Origin: Chlamydomonas sphaeroides | Lineage: Eukaryota > Chlorophyta > Chlorophyceae > Chlamydomonadales > Chlamydomonadaceae | Length of the DNA stretch: 64,000 bases | Reading direction: 5' to 3' | NCBI GenBank assembly: GCA_001662425.1 | Contig: BDDC01000020.1 | Location: forward strand, 84,888-148,887 | Shown: in pieces, positions 43,355 through 56,063 of the stretch | How the letters are laid out: every line of letters begins with the position of its first letter | How positions within the stretch are numbered: position 1 is the stretch's first letter | Translations under genes and position numbers: made by a program | Notes under the pieces: model-generated | What the model saw: only the letters and a program-made list of their open reading frames with translations | Told to the model about the DNA's origin: nothing | Databases searched by the model: none

Positions 43355-45724
43355 AAGCGTCAGCTCGTAATCGCCAGCGTGCGCCTGCGGATGCCCTTCA
43401 GCGCAGCACGGCTCGGTCGCCGAACTGGGAATGCCGGCGGCCGCAAGGATGGCGAGCGCGCCGACCTCTGCCGCATCCGCCGCGGCGTCGGCGTCCCGGT
43501 CAAATACAACTGCGCGGGGTGGACGAGCGGCAAGAGACGACGGCGGCGATTGGACAAGGCGCGTGGCGTGCAGGGTGCAGCGGAGGGCGTAGCTGCCGCC
43601 GCGTGCTCATCGTGCCGTCGCTACCTACCTGGCTCCCCACCCAACTCCCGCCCGGATGCACTGCGGTACCCTCGTAAGGGTTGCGCTTCTCGATGACTAA
43701 CACCTACATTAGATTTTAGATATGATAGAAGAGGGTAGCGCTTCTCGATGAACACCTATATAAGACAGCATGCTCTTATGAATGCCGATAGGTAGAATCC
43801 TAAGTGACGTAGTATCCCAACCCCCACCCTTGTACCTGGTGTGGTGTCGGCCCCCCCCGCCGCAGCTGCTGCCACGGCGCCAAGGAGTGACGCCAGGAGC
43901 GCCAGCGCCAGGGCAGCGCCGGTGCCCGCAGTTCGGGATGGAGAAGCCCAGACACTCCGCTGCGTGCTGCCGTGTGGGACCATGTGGGGCTCGACTGCAC
44001 GCCGGCTTACTCGCGACGTAGCGGTGCCACGAAGGGGCCGCGGACAAGCTGTGCACGCGCGGTAGGGTAGGTGGTGCCGCGCTGTTGCGCCGTTCGCGTC
44101 CTCCCGGCGATGCTTGCGCCTCTTGTTTTTCTTCTCGCTGCGTGCACTGCGGGGTAGGGCGTGGGGCCAGGGAACACGTGTGTCGAGGGTTAGGCAGGCA
44201 ATCGTCAGCGCCTGGCGAGAGCACCAGCAGGTACGAACCCTCCTACGCAAGGCGCTGCAACCGCCACGCGACTCGAGGTTTACAGCTTGCGCAGTGCCAT
44301 GCGCAAGCGTGAGCATAAAGAGCCGTGGTTTTCGCGGCATCGCCGGAAAGTGTGCAGTCTGCCCCCGCTGTGCCTAACAACGTGTTCTGGCACGACCATG
44401 TTTAACAGCTGCTGTGTTGTGGCGCTTGCGGCGTCGGCTGCTAAGCTGGCGCCGCGAAGAACACCGCCAGCCCGACTGTGGCCAAGACACCATTTGCGAG
44501 CTGCTACCCCGTACACATTCCTCTCGAACTTACCAGCGGGCACCGCGCGTATTGTTGAGTTCACGGCGAGGTCGCCTGCGCTTAACAGTAGGCTACTATG
44601 GGCCGTGACTGCTTGCAGCAGCTGCTTGGCGTGGCATTGTGCGAGAGTATAAGGGACAACTGCAGTAAGCCACAGGGAAACAAGCTCGGATGTCGCCGTT
44701 TGACAAACGGCGAATGAGGCCCTCCAGTCAGACCATGATTGATAAAGCTTTACACACACCATCCCGTGGGGGATAGCCCTCGGTTACGCTTGCCAGTATC
44801 GAGTTTCGCTGGTCTCGGCATCCCTCCACACACAACAGAGCCGTCTTCAGCTCCTGTGGCCGCTTTCGCACTCACGCCAGGTCGTCGTGCCCTGTCGTCC
44901 TCGTGCTCCTGGGGGTGCACCTATTCTGCACCCCCTCGGGCGCAACGGGACTTGGCCTAAAGGGGCTTCAGGCAATATCCTAGGGCAGGTAGATAGATGT
45001 TCAAGTGACGCGAGCATGCTGGTGCTTGCTGTAGTAGGTGCTGCGCCTACACGCGCCTACAGGGGGGCCCCCTGCGCGCCTACGCCCAGGCCTGCGCCCC
45101 CGCCTGCTGTGTGCCTAGTGTGTGTGGAGACAACCTCTGCGTCATACTGCCGAGGGTCACTGAGGGAGCCTTCGTGGCGGGAGCCAAGAAGCGCACATCT
45201 CAACACACTGTGCACCGCTCTCGGCCGCATGCCTGCCTGCCCGGTTGCACGCCTAACAAGCCAATAGCCCAGGGCGTCGCGTGTCAGGTATATGTTGATT
45301 ATTATGAACACACGTGTCCATACAGATAGGCCTTCTAGGAGCGCGTCCACCGACCACGGCGCGCCGGCGGCCGACTGCCTCCCCCTGGCTGGTAGCATCC
45401 CTACAGGTGCGATGAGCACAGGTGATCTTGCCGATGATGATGACTGACAAACTTTGTCCCGATTAAGGCGGGAGGCTGGGTCGATTCACATAGGGTGAAG
45501 GCATCGAGCTTCTCGGGAACAGAGCCGGGCAGCGCGTGGCAGCGGGGTACGTGCCGCAGTAGTCCTTCTCCCACAAGCATACTTGTCAACATCGTCGCAA
45601 GGTTCTTCACCTAGCGTCTGCTTAACTGTCGTCGCATACCGAGTTACACACCCGATCGCGAAGTGATTCTGCTTCTGCTCGCTCAAACCATGCCCCATAC
45701 TGCTGCACTGGACTGATCAAGCTT
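43355..45724. other. Divergent intergenic region
   Basis: No gene is supported. It must contain the upstream regions of the minus-strand membrane candidate (start 43354) and of the plus-strand ER protein (start 45725). A 14-base direct repeat with a TATATAAG sits at 43683-43764. A 160-codon open frame on the minus strand (44280-44762) has no domain, exon partners or coding-like composition. Confidence 0.4.
43683..43764. promoter_or_regulatory. Direct repeat GCGCTTCTCGATGA x2 next to TATATAAG
   Basis: The 14-mer GCGCTTCTCGATGA occurs exactly at 43683-43696 and 43738-43751, each followed within a few bases by ACACCTA. The second copy runs into TATATAAG at 43757-43764. The segment between is AT-rich, unusual in this window. 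It may be a promoter element pair of the minus-strand gene or of an unseen transcript. Confidence 0.5.
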
Positions 45725-48700
45725 ATGAGGGCGAGAGCTTGTGCACCGATGCGGGTGTCTCGCGTAGCCATAGCACTTCCATGGCTCTGGCTGGCGTCTC
45801 TGTCGCTGGCGGGTCTTGCATCGAGCCTGGCACAGTAAGCGTCCTGTTGAGTGAGAGTTTGTCGTCTTGGCGTCACCTGAGTGTTGCGCGACGCCTGCTC
45901 GCAGGTCGCCTGCGGACAAGCCTAAGCCCGGGTTAAACTTATTTAACGTCGTGAGTATTCTCAGCCTGTGGGCTGCTCTGGTGTCACAGCTCCGGTGCAA
46001 TTGAGCTCTCTGTCCCGCAGGGCGAGGATGCACTGTCGTGGGAGAGCGAGCTGCTTCGTCACATACGCAATCTGCACGGGAGGGACTTCAATAGCGCCGA
46101 GGTGTGGCTGCGGCAATTCTGGGTCGACAGCTCGATCATCGGACAGCAACCACTGCCGTCGCGTGCACCCCTCTGCTGGCGGCTGCCCGCTACTCACTCC
46201 TGATATGACGTCGCTGTGAAAACACGCAGGAGTTCCTGCGGGCGCCAAACTTAGCAGAATACCTGGGCCTGGAGTCGGTCGACTCCTTGCACCTGCCGGT
46301 GCCGCTGAACATCGTGCTCATAGGCTTCCACGGCGATGGCAACGCCAACGTCAACATCTCCGTCTCGGAGTTGAACTCCTGGTTCGAGCACCTCGACCAT
46401 GTGCTGCCGCACACGCGGATAGACCGCTCGGAGCTGACGTGCCAGGAGGACGGTACGCCAGGGGTTATGGCCAGCAGCCCTGCACACCACGGCCGCAGCA
46501 GCGCCGGCCTCGCCGCCACGCATTAACACACTTCTCCCCCACACTCCCTTGCAGGGCAATGCGCTGGCCTGGTGCATGGGCGCTTCCACCCCACGCCCAT
46601 GCCCAGCTACGTCCACCTCAACTTCACCTGCAATGTGGTCTTGGTGCAGCGGCGAGCCGTGGTGGACTCGTTTGAGCGAGCCATCTCAGCCTTCAGCCGT
46701 CCCGTGGACCCAGCCCTGGCCACGGGCATGCAGCAGGTGCGCCGCCACCTGCCAGCTGTACGATATTGCAGCGCACGTGCCGCACGATCTTGAGCGCCTG
46801 GAACCGGCAGCGTCTGCGCCAAAGGTGGCGACGTGGCGCGCAGCTCCCTCTGGACCCGGAGCAGCTCCTGCTCTGGGCGGCAGTTGTGCGGTGGTATTGT
46901 GTCGCCGCTTCAGGGGCCAGGCGGCGGAAGGCCCGCGTGCCTGCTCCCTGGAGGCGGGCTGGCTGACCAGCGTAACGCGCTGGGGCTGCCTTGCATGCAA
47001 CGGCGCCACTCGCGCCTGGGCTCATTGCCCGGCATGGCGGCCTTTGCGCTGGCGCGCTGTGCTTGGGAGCTGGCGACCGGAACTGCTCCGAGTAGCAAGC
47101 CCATGGCCGGAGGTGCTCCGTCACCATGCCAGCACCCATGCAGCCTAGCGCCAGCTGCCGCCGCTCTGCCAGCCGCACGCAGCCAGCTGGGAAGCCAGTC
47201 AGGCGCCCCGCCGGCAGCACGCACCCGGCACCAGTGGTACCACCACCACCACCACAACAACAACTGCTGCCCACCGCGTCAGTCGACCCATGGCTGGCTA
47301 CCCTCCACACTCGCTGCATGCCCTAACGCCCTCCGCCTCCTTTTCTCCTGTGGCCAGGTTGACGCACTGAAAATGGAGGCTTTCATCGACCACTTTGTGC
47401 ACGCGTTGGGCATTGACCGCGCCTACAGCCTCATCGTGCTGAACCCCACCTGGCACGTGGACGAGCCGGTGTACGGCTACCGGCTGGGCATGAGCGGCGA
47501 GGAGATCCAGCTCATCAAGGGCCAGGAGCAGCGGCTGCGCACGTCGCTGGTAGGGTGCAGGAGCTTTGGGGCTGCGGCGAGGGGCCGGGTTGGCGAAGGT
47601 ACTGGGCTCACCTATGGGTGGAAGCAGGCCGCTGGGAGCAGGGCACTGCGGATCACTGCTGAAAGACTCGACAGGGGCTGGCGAGGGAAGCACAGCGCTG
47701 CGTGGGTCGTCCAGGGGCCTGATGGCAAGGGGCTGTGGACAGCCGTGGGATGGAGCCGGAGCGGGCTGTGGCACATGTTGACCGAAGCTCCGGCTCCAGC
47801 CTGTTTGTGTGTGGGGCATGGGCGGCGGGTGGCGGTGCAGCGACCGCAGGTGGCGGGGCCGGAGGCCATGCCCAGGTGCCGAACTAGGCCCTGGCCTGCT
47901 GCAGCAGCCGCGCGTTGCCTAATCCCTCGGCGCCGCCCCTGCTTTGCGGCGCGCAGGCGGCGCTCCGGGAGCGCGAGCCTGCGCTGCCGGCCCACCACAC
48001 AGACTATCGGGGCCATAACTGGCAGCACGCGGACACGGTGGCGCCCAAGTTTGCGCACAAGGATGCGTCCTGGGACAGGTGCGCCCAGGTCGGGTATCGG
48101 AGCAGCTCTGGTCCTAGCGGACGCCCACCAGCTGCGCGACAGGCGTGGGGTGCCGAGCTGTGGCGTGTGAGGCATGGCTGCTCGCCGCAGGCAGCAGAGG
48201 GACGTGCATGCAGCGGCCACCGCCCCGCAGCACAGCCGAGGGCACAGGCAGCGATGCATCCCGCCCCGCTGCCCGTTGCCACCTACCTCGCAGCGAGCGC
48301 TGGGTGGAGGGCGTCAAGTCATACCTGGCGACGGAGGAGTCGTTCCGGCGGCACCTGCTGACCTCCGCCGGCAAGGAGCGCGGCTCCGCGGCGGTGGCGC
48401 ACGCGGCGCGGCTGCTGTCCCGCAGCGGCAACCCCATGACCGAGATCCTGCGCAAGGACCTCTTCGACGACTGGCACGTGTCGGCGGGTGAGGCGGGCTG
48501 CGGCGCCGGGGCCCTGGTGCGTGCAGCGGGGCGTGCACCGGGCGCCGTGGGGCGTGAGCTTGGTGCGCCGCGGCGCGCGCTTGCTAACCAGCCACACAAC
48601 GCACTGATGTGTTCCGCCTTGCAAAAGGATGACGACCCTGTCCCTGCCATGCCCCAGATGCGCTGCACACCAACTTCAACGCGCTGCACCCGGCCGAGGA

Positions 48701-51700
48701 CTGCCTGGTCAACGCCTGGGCAGCCAGCAACGGGCGCTGGGTGATGCTGGACCTGACCGCTGGCGGCAAGGACTGGGGCCCGGCGCTGGGCGGCGACGGC
48801 ACGGTGCACCACCAGTCGCTGCCGCACGTGCAGGAGCTGTTCGGGGGCCTCAAGCGCATGAAGGACGGTGGGTGGCTGCTTGGCAGGGAGGCCTGAGGGA
48901 TGGGCCATGAACAGTGGGTGTAGGCAGGGGGTTTGGATAGTGGCACAGTTGTCCAAGTGAGGGGCAGGGGTAAAAGCCGCCGCACAGCCAGCTGGCTGGC
49001 TGCTCTCACGCTAATGGACGCGGCTCAGGCGCTGGAGATTGGGGCCTGCCCCACCCCGCCTCGCCTCGCCTGCCAAGCCCTGCCCTATTGCACCCCGCCC
49101 AACCCGGCCGCGCCAGTGGCTCGGCACGAGGAGCTGGCCAAGACCGGCACACCCGAGAGCAACGTGGCCGAGGCGCTGGCGCAGGCTCGCGCCGCCCGCC
49201 TGCCCTCAATCGCCAACCGCCACCACCACACCTTCTTGCTGCGGGTGCGTGGCTGGCTGGCCACCTTGCAGCCGTCGTATCTTAATCCATGCAGTCGACA
49301 CAGTTATCGAGCTGAATAATCGATGTATAGATAGAATCCATACAATGTGCAATGGTTGCTGCCCTGGCCGTCATCTGGGCGTTGGGCCTCGATGGCCGTG
49401 ACCGCAGCACGGCAGTCGGGCCGCCTGGGGCGCGAGTGCGACCTGGTCACGCGGTAGCTGAGGCCCGGCGCTGACAGCCGCCCGCTGCGCGGCACACCAC
49501 GCGCGGCCGCGGCAGGGCCTGGTGACAGGCGCGCCTTTGGATCGCTGCCTGCCCCGTGCCGCGCCCTGCCTCATCCCGGCCTGCCCTGCGCTGCCTTCGC
49601 CCCGTGACCTCAGCGCCAGGCCGCGCGCCGCGCGGCCGCGGCCCCCGGCGCGGCTCCCCTGGACGCGGACACCAAGGCCAAGGAGGAGGAGGAGGAGCGG
49701 TCGTGGCGCATGCAGCACCAGATCGTGCTGCTGCAGGCAAGCAGGGGCAGGCGGAGGCGCCGGGGGAGGAGGAGGACCAGGGCGGCTAGACGAACGAGGG
49801 GTCGCGCGGGCACGGCGCAAAGGGCGGGGCGCTTAGCCCGCCTGGCTGCAGCACGTGTGCCTGGGTGGTGGCAGGGCGCGCCCGGACACGAGTTGCCACG
49901 CTGGGCCCCTGCATTGTGTTGACCGCGCGCAGGCGGAGCTGGACATGCTGGAGGAGTGGGCGCTGAGGTACTGCCACGAGCAGGTATGGCCCACGGAGCC
50001 GCGGGTGGACAAGCAGTGCCGGCCACTCCTTGCTTGGGGCTGGGGCCGGACGGCGCGCGCTGCGTATCTTGTGCTCGAGCAGACTGCGTCGTTGAGAGGC
50101 TGGCTAGCGAGGGGCGTGGGGCCAGCAGCGTGGGGCCAGGCAGCGCGCACACGCTCAACCCCGCTGCCGCCTCACTGGCCCACAGGAGCGCCCCCCGGTG
50201 GCGTGCGGGCAGTGGCGCGACGAGACGAATGCGCTGCGTGCGGGCCTGGCCAAGCTGCACGGCGCGGCGGGCGCGGACGTGACGTACGAGCTGTTCCGGG
50301 ACCACCGATGGGAGATCTTCGGGCGTGACCAGGACCTGGGACACGTGCGTGCGGGAGGGCGGGGGAGGTGGGGGTTGTGGGGTTTGGGCTTGCTCAGGGC
50401 TGGCGGGCACCAAGCAAGAGGCGGCGGGGGGCGCCGTTGTGGTTGCAGAAGGGCAGGAGCCGCTCACCTGATGCGTGCGCGCTCCTCAGGGCTGGGGCCG
50501 GCCCGGCTGGGATCCGCTGTGCGCGCGGATAGACCGCACTGCCGTCCGCCGCTTCGTACCCGTCGTGCCTCCCGGGCGTGACCCCCTGCCTCGTGCGTCC
50601 GTACACACCCTGCCGTACGCAGCTCGTGCCGGGCATGCTGGACGAGGAGATCATCAGTCACGACACCCTGCTGAGCGAGCTGGCGGGCGTGCTGAGCCGC
50701 GCCATCCGCCATGTCATCGCGCCGCCAACCGCCACCTGGGCTCCGCGGCGGGTGGCGGCGACGCCCGCCGGCGCCGCGCCGCGCCCATCAGGAGCGCCCA
50801 GCACGGCAGGCCCCGGGGCGATGATGCCGAGGCACATGACGGCGCCGCCGTTCGCTTACCAGGTGCGGGCGACAGGGCTGTCTGGGTTGGGGGGGATGTG
50901 GCGGGGTCGCTACCTGGTTAGGAACAGCGCCGACCACAGGGAAGGGAGATCTGGCAGACGCCCATGTTACCCGCCTCCCACAGCTGCGGTCCCTCCCGCC
51001 TTCCTATCCTCCTCCTCTGCCCCTCCCTCCCTCCCTCCTCCGCCAGGTCAATTTCCATATCTACCTCATCTCCGACAGCAGCCGGCAGGTGCAGATGCGG
51101 CACACCAGCGGCGCCACGCCCGCCACCTTTGACGTGGAGGCCTACAAGGCGGCGGTGGACGCGCTGCGCATCTACAACCAGGCAAGGGCCGCGGCAAGGA
51201 GCCCCGCAAGGGCCCCGGCAATGAGGGTGGCGGATGGCCTTTCCGCCAGGCTTGCGGGCAGCGCGCTTGGAGCTAACAGCGGTGCATCGCTCAACCAGTT
51301 GCTGGCGCCCCGGCTGTGTGACGCATGCACAATCATGAGCAGCACAGCAGCTGGTGGCTGCTGCGCGAAGGGAACTGGTACACGCATGCGTCGTCACACC
51401 GCCTGCTCGCCCCGTACGCTCCACCCCTGTCCCCGCTCGCAGGCCTTCAAGTACGACGTGCACCGCATCTCCCTGCATGACGAGCCCGCGCTGTCCAGCG
51501 GCCTGGCCGCCGCCACGCGCACCTGCCTGCAGGAGGTCCCTTCCACTGAGGACTTCTTTGACGGTGGGCGGCTATGGGTGGCCTTGCGCGTCATGGCTGG
51601 GTTCACTGAGGTGGTGGGGGGTTGGGCAGTCGCACAGCGGCTGCCGCTGCCGGCAGGAAGGGTGCACGGGAACGTCCGTCGCGAGCTCCATTCCCCTTGC

Positions 51701-54700
51701 AAACTCTGCCTCCGCCCCCGCGCCCGTCAACGCGCTGAAGCACCCGTCTTCTCAGCCTCCTTGCCTTCCCCTCTCCCCCTCCTGCCCCCGCCGCCGGTGT
51801 GGGCTCCCGCAGCAGAGATGGAGCGCGTGTACGTGGACAGCAGGGAGCTGGCGGCCACGCTGCGGCGCCACTTCCCGCCCACCAAGCGCCAGGCGGCGGC
51901 CGAGGAGGCGGCGCAGCGGGCGCAGCGCATCAGCCTCACGGTACGTGGATGATGTGTTTGGGGACGGGCAGGGGGGAGGGAGTCGAGGCGGGCAAAGGGA
52001 TGGATTGCGGAGCAGGGGCAGGGGCCGAGGCATCGCACACGTCATGAGCGTCACGGTGCGTGGATGATGTGTGTGGGGACGGGCAGGCTGGGAGTTGGGG
52101 CGCGGAGGTTGAGGCGGCCTTGGGATGGGCTTGAGCGCGCGGGCCCAAGCCTGCCTGGGGTGTGTGTGAAAGGCGGGGCCTGGGGCAGGGCAGCAGGGGG
52201 AACTGAGGCAGGGCAGCAGGGTGGGCGGGCGTGGGGCACGGCGGGTCGGGCATAACCCAGGCTCAACCCTTTGCCACGTCCCCAACTCCGCGCGCCCACT
52301 ACTCCACTCAGGGCCAGACGCGCTTTCCTTGCACTCCTCGCATCCGTCAAGGTCGCTGTGCCAACGGATCCCCATGCGTTCTCTTCTGACCCTGCCGACC
52401 CTGCCCGTCCCTCCAACCTCGCCCCTGCCCCTCCCTCCAACACCGCCTCCTTCTCTCCCCTTCCCCCGCCAGGTGCCGGTCCGCGATGTGCCGGTCTACG
52501 TGCTACAGCTGGAGCGCGACGTGGCGGTGCTGCTGGACGAGCACTACAACGCCCGCGCGCTAGAGGACATGGTGCTGGTCGTGGCCAACGCGGCGCGCAG
52601 GTGCGGAGGGACGGCCTTCCCGCGGTGTCTGATGTGGGCTGCCGGCACGGGTACCGGCATGCTGTGTTCATGTCTGGTGATGGGCAAGGTGCTGGGAGGC
52701 GTGGCTTGTGGTCATGTCCAACGTGGGGATTAGGTGGGGCATGGCCGTCCTGCGGCACGTATTCTACTTTCTCATGTTGCTGGTCTTGGGGGGGGGCTGC
52801 AGGGCATGGGAGTCGGCTGCCACCTACTCGGCGAGGTGGCAAGGGGTCAGGCGGTCTCGCCCGCCTTGTTGCCTCTTGAATCTCTGATCCACCCAGGGGC
52901 AAGGACCCCGCATGCCGGCGCGGCCCCTGCCATACCCCACTTCCCTTGCCCCGCTGCCCGCTCCCACCCGCACACGCCGTGTTCCAGGGACGAGCACCCC
53001 ACGGGCATGATGTGCGGCGGCTCGCTGGTGGCTCGCCCCGTGAGCCCGCTGAAGGAGGCCCTGGGCGCCACGCTGCTGCACCTGGGCGGCCTGCTGCCGC
53101 CGCACCTGGGCTACAACCCGCGCAGCCACGGCCTCACGCACGACTGGCTGTGGAGCGTGGGCGCGCACCCGCTGTCCTTCACGTCCACGGGTGAGGGACA
53201 CGGGGGGACACAGGGGAAAGAGGGAGGGCCGGGCATCCTGAGGTCGTGAGGTGGCCTCAGGGGCGTTTCGCGACAACGGGTAGCCCGAGTCAGCGATGCG
53301 AGCGAGCCCCGCCGCGAGGTACAGCGCGCACGCCCAGGATGGAAGCATGCGCCTGCCCGGCGGGCGACCCCTGGCGCTCGCTCATGTGTGGCAAGGTGGC
53401 GGGGTGCCGATGCAGGGGCAGGCAGATGCGATCATGGAAAGGGGCCATGTTGCGGCACTGCGGCAATGTTCGCCGCGAATGCGAACTGCCCATGTCCAAG
53501 CGGGGCAGCAGCCGCACTGGCGCTGGCGTGCCTGGTGTCCCGCTTGAACATGAGGAGGCCGCTGTTCCGGTCCAGCTCTGCCGAGGGCCGCAACCTGGCC
53601 GTCACCTCATCACCCGCGCCCTTCGACACACCCGGCGGACCGCGAGCAGCGCTGCACCACAGGCGCACTGGCGCTGGCACAGTCCGCGTCACGGCTGTCT
53701 GCATCCCCCTCCCCGTGCCCCTCCCGCGCCCCTCCCGCGCCCCTCCCGCGCCCCTGCCTGCTTCCCCAGGTCTGCGCTACACCAGCATGCAGGTGGAGGC
53801 CCTGGCGCGCTCCTACCTGCTGGACGCGCTGGACACCAGCGTGGAGGCGGTCAACGCAGCCATAGCCCAGCTGGCGCGGGCGAAGACCTCGGCGCGCCTG
53901 TTCGACCACGTCAAGGTGCGGAGTTGGGGGCAAGGGGGCAAAGGGGCGGGGGCCCCGGCAGGTGCAGGCCGTTGCCGCGCCGCGGTGCGGCCGGCGCGCC
54001 CGTCCGCCCGCGCCGCACGCTCCTCCGCCGGCCCCGCCAACATACCGGCATGCAAGCGGCTGACCATGTGTCATGCCCGCTCCACTCCCGCTGTCCCGAG
54101 CTCACAGCTAGGGAGCGTGCAAACCAGTCCGCCACCCCCTCCCCTCCTGTGGTTTGCTGCTCGCAAGGCAGCACATCCTCTTTTCCACATTCCCCCTCCC
54201 TTCTTCCCTATCAGGAACACACCACCAGCGCGCGCGACCTGCTGCGCAAGTTCAGCGACGTGGTGTCGGCCTGGCGCTCCGCCGCGGCCGCCGCCTACAG
54301 CCTGGACTTCGGCACGGCGCTCGAGTACGTGAAGCAGCTTGAGGGCGACGTGAACGCCATGTCCATCCACGCATACACCGTGGCGCACCTGGTGGGTGTA
54401 AGGGGCCTGAGGGGCTCGCTAGCTGGGGCCCGGTAGCTGGGGCGGAGGTGGAGCCGGGGGGGGGGGTGAAAGAGGATGTGTTGCCGTGTGATTAGCATAC
54501 CACAGAGCTGGGAGCCGGCGGAGGCGCGTCGAGGTTACCTTCGACATAGGAAGGCTCCAGCTTCTGTGCCCCGTTTGCCCCACAGCCCACGTCTCACAAT
54601 TCCGGGCTCGCCAACGGGTCCCGTGCCCTGCTCCCACGCCAATTTCCCCGGCCCGCTGAACTTCAGCCCGCGCGCTGCGGCGCCGCCTCACCGCCCGTCA

Positions 54701-54910
54701 TGGTCCTCGCCCTTCTCCCCACTGTCCCATCCCCCATCTCTCCTCTCCCCGACCCCGCAGGCCGAGCCCGCGCGCTGCGGCGCCGCCGTGGTGGACCGCG
54801 TGGGGCTGCTGGTGCCTTTTACCTACCTGGGGAGTGCGGGGGTGGCGGTGGCGGCGCTGCTGTACGCGGTGCTGCCGCGGCTCACCTTCCGCAAGGCCAA
54901 GGCCAACTAG
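45725..54910 (+). CDS. Large type I ER-type membrane protein (plant SPOT1/At3g28720-like)
   Basis: Twenty-one exons in phase: 45725-45834, 45990-46101, 46230-46452, 46555-46736, 47358-47549, 47957-48078, 48294-48487, 48658-48867, 49117-49244, 49614-49736, 49933-49983, 50186-50344, 50623-50862, 51047-51181, 51443-51563, 51813-51940, 52473-52600, 52988-53190, 53770-53915, 54215-54391, 54761-54910; 1077 residues. A signal peptide (VAIALPWLWLASLSLAGLA within 1-36) opens the protein. A large lumenal part follows, with blocks such as NIVLIGFHGDGNANVNI, RAYSLIVLNPTWH and VNFHIYLISDSSRQVQ. One membrane segment (about 1043-1066) ends it, followed by TFRKAKAN. The last five residues, KAKAN, fit the KxKxx ER-retrieval signal. 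The architecture resembles large uncharacterised land-plant secretory membrane proteins (DUF7906 group; from memory, not searched). Introns after 49736 and 51181 use GC donors. Exon 10 could start at 49620 instead of 49614, both in phase. Biochemical role unknown. Confidence 0.85.
51936..52087. repeat. 37-bp duplication of an exon end plus splice donor
   Basis: The junction of the exon ending at 51940 with its donor, 51936-51972, recurs at 52051-52087, 115 bases downstream inside the same intron, with two or three mismatches. Both copies carry TCACGGT(A/G)CGTGGATGATGT. Only the first joins in phase to the next exon. Confidence 0.85.
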
Positions 54911-55641
54911 GCGCCAGCAGCGCACCGCCGCGGGGGAGCAGGCGCGGGCTGCCGGGGCCCATATTCTACGTTGCCAATGTCTACCAGGCAGCAACAGCCA
55001 CTCGCGAGCAGGAGCCACGGGCGCGCGGGCTTGGGCCGTGTTGCGGGGCAGCAAGAGAGGCTGAGGTGCTAAGGAGGGCGCTGCCGGGGGCGCGGGCGCG
55101 GGGCGCGCCGTGCGATACGAGATGCCGGTACGAGTCTCTGCGCAATGGCGGCGCTGCTAGGCGCGTTGCTATGACGCAGGCCTCACGCCGACTAGGGGCG
55201 CCGCCGAGAGGGGCGGCCAGGGCGCCGAGCGGTGTGCTGGCGGGGCTCTCGATGCTAGGGCGCGAGGCACAGGAGCGCGCTGTTGTGGCGGCGTACGTGT
55301 CGGGGCTTCGGAGCCCAGTTGCCCGGAGCCCCGCTCTTGCTTGTGCTGCGTGCGTTGCCACTTGCCGGTGTAGGCCAGAGCGGTGCGCGGCGGAGGGAGC
55401 GGGCGGGCGGGGCGGGGCCGAGCGCGCTGCGTTTGCGGGGGTGGGGCGCCGCTGCTGCACGGTTAACGGACAGGATCGAGCGTGCGAGTGAGTGCTTCGG
55501 GTTGCCGGGGTGCGTGGGGATGGCAGGCGGGTGGCGTTCGGGGAGGGCAGAGGAGCAAGGTCGCGTGTTGCATGCGTTTGCGACGTAAGAGGAGGCACAC
55601 GCTTCGGCGTGTTCATGGCGTGCTGGTACTCAAGTGCAGCA

Positions 55642-55646
55642 TGTAA
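55642..55646 (+). terminator. Candidate TGTAA polyadenylation signal
   Basis: TGTAA about 730 bases after the stop codon at 54910, the first on the plus strand. Position and motif only. Confidence 0.35.
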
Positions 55647-56063
55647 CGTTGGGTGGCACGGATGCGCATGCCCCTGCTTGTTTGGGCCAGATGACTAGTG
55701 CTTTTGTAGGGCTATGTGCTAGTGCGACACACTGTGACGAGCCGTGGACTGCGAAAGGGCGGATGGGCTCGGGTGGCCAGATGTGTTAGCCAGGTGTGAG
55801 CCAGACCAGGCGTGTCTCAAGGCAGCTTTCCGTGTGTTCGGGTGGCGTGACTTGCTCTGCTGACACCGCTGAAGCCCAAAGGCGCCGCTTGGTGCCGCCC
55901 GGTGGTGCAGTGCGCGCATGGCTAGTCGTATTGCGCAGTGTCCTGGACTGGGGTGGCGGTGACTGATACAAGGAGGCGTGCGTGCGAGGCCCGGCCACGC
56001 GGGTGCCACTCTGGCCACGGCCTGAATCGGGAAATGCTCCAGCTTGGCCGGGCCATAACTTTT

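Noticed and set aside
44280..44762. 160-codon minus-strand open frame in the intergenic region
   Set aside because: No domain, signal or splice partners; composition not clearly coding. Kept only as an intergenic note.
45968..46219. Alternative second exon of the ER protein starting at the acceptor before 46021
   Set aside because: It breaks phase with exon 1; the acceptor at 45989 restores the frame and gives SWESELLRHIRNLHGRDF joined to EEFLRAPNL.
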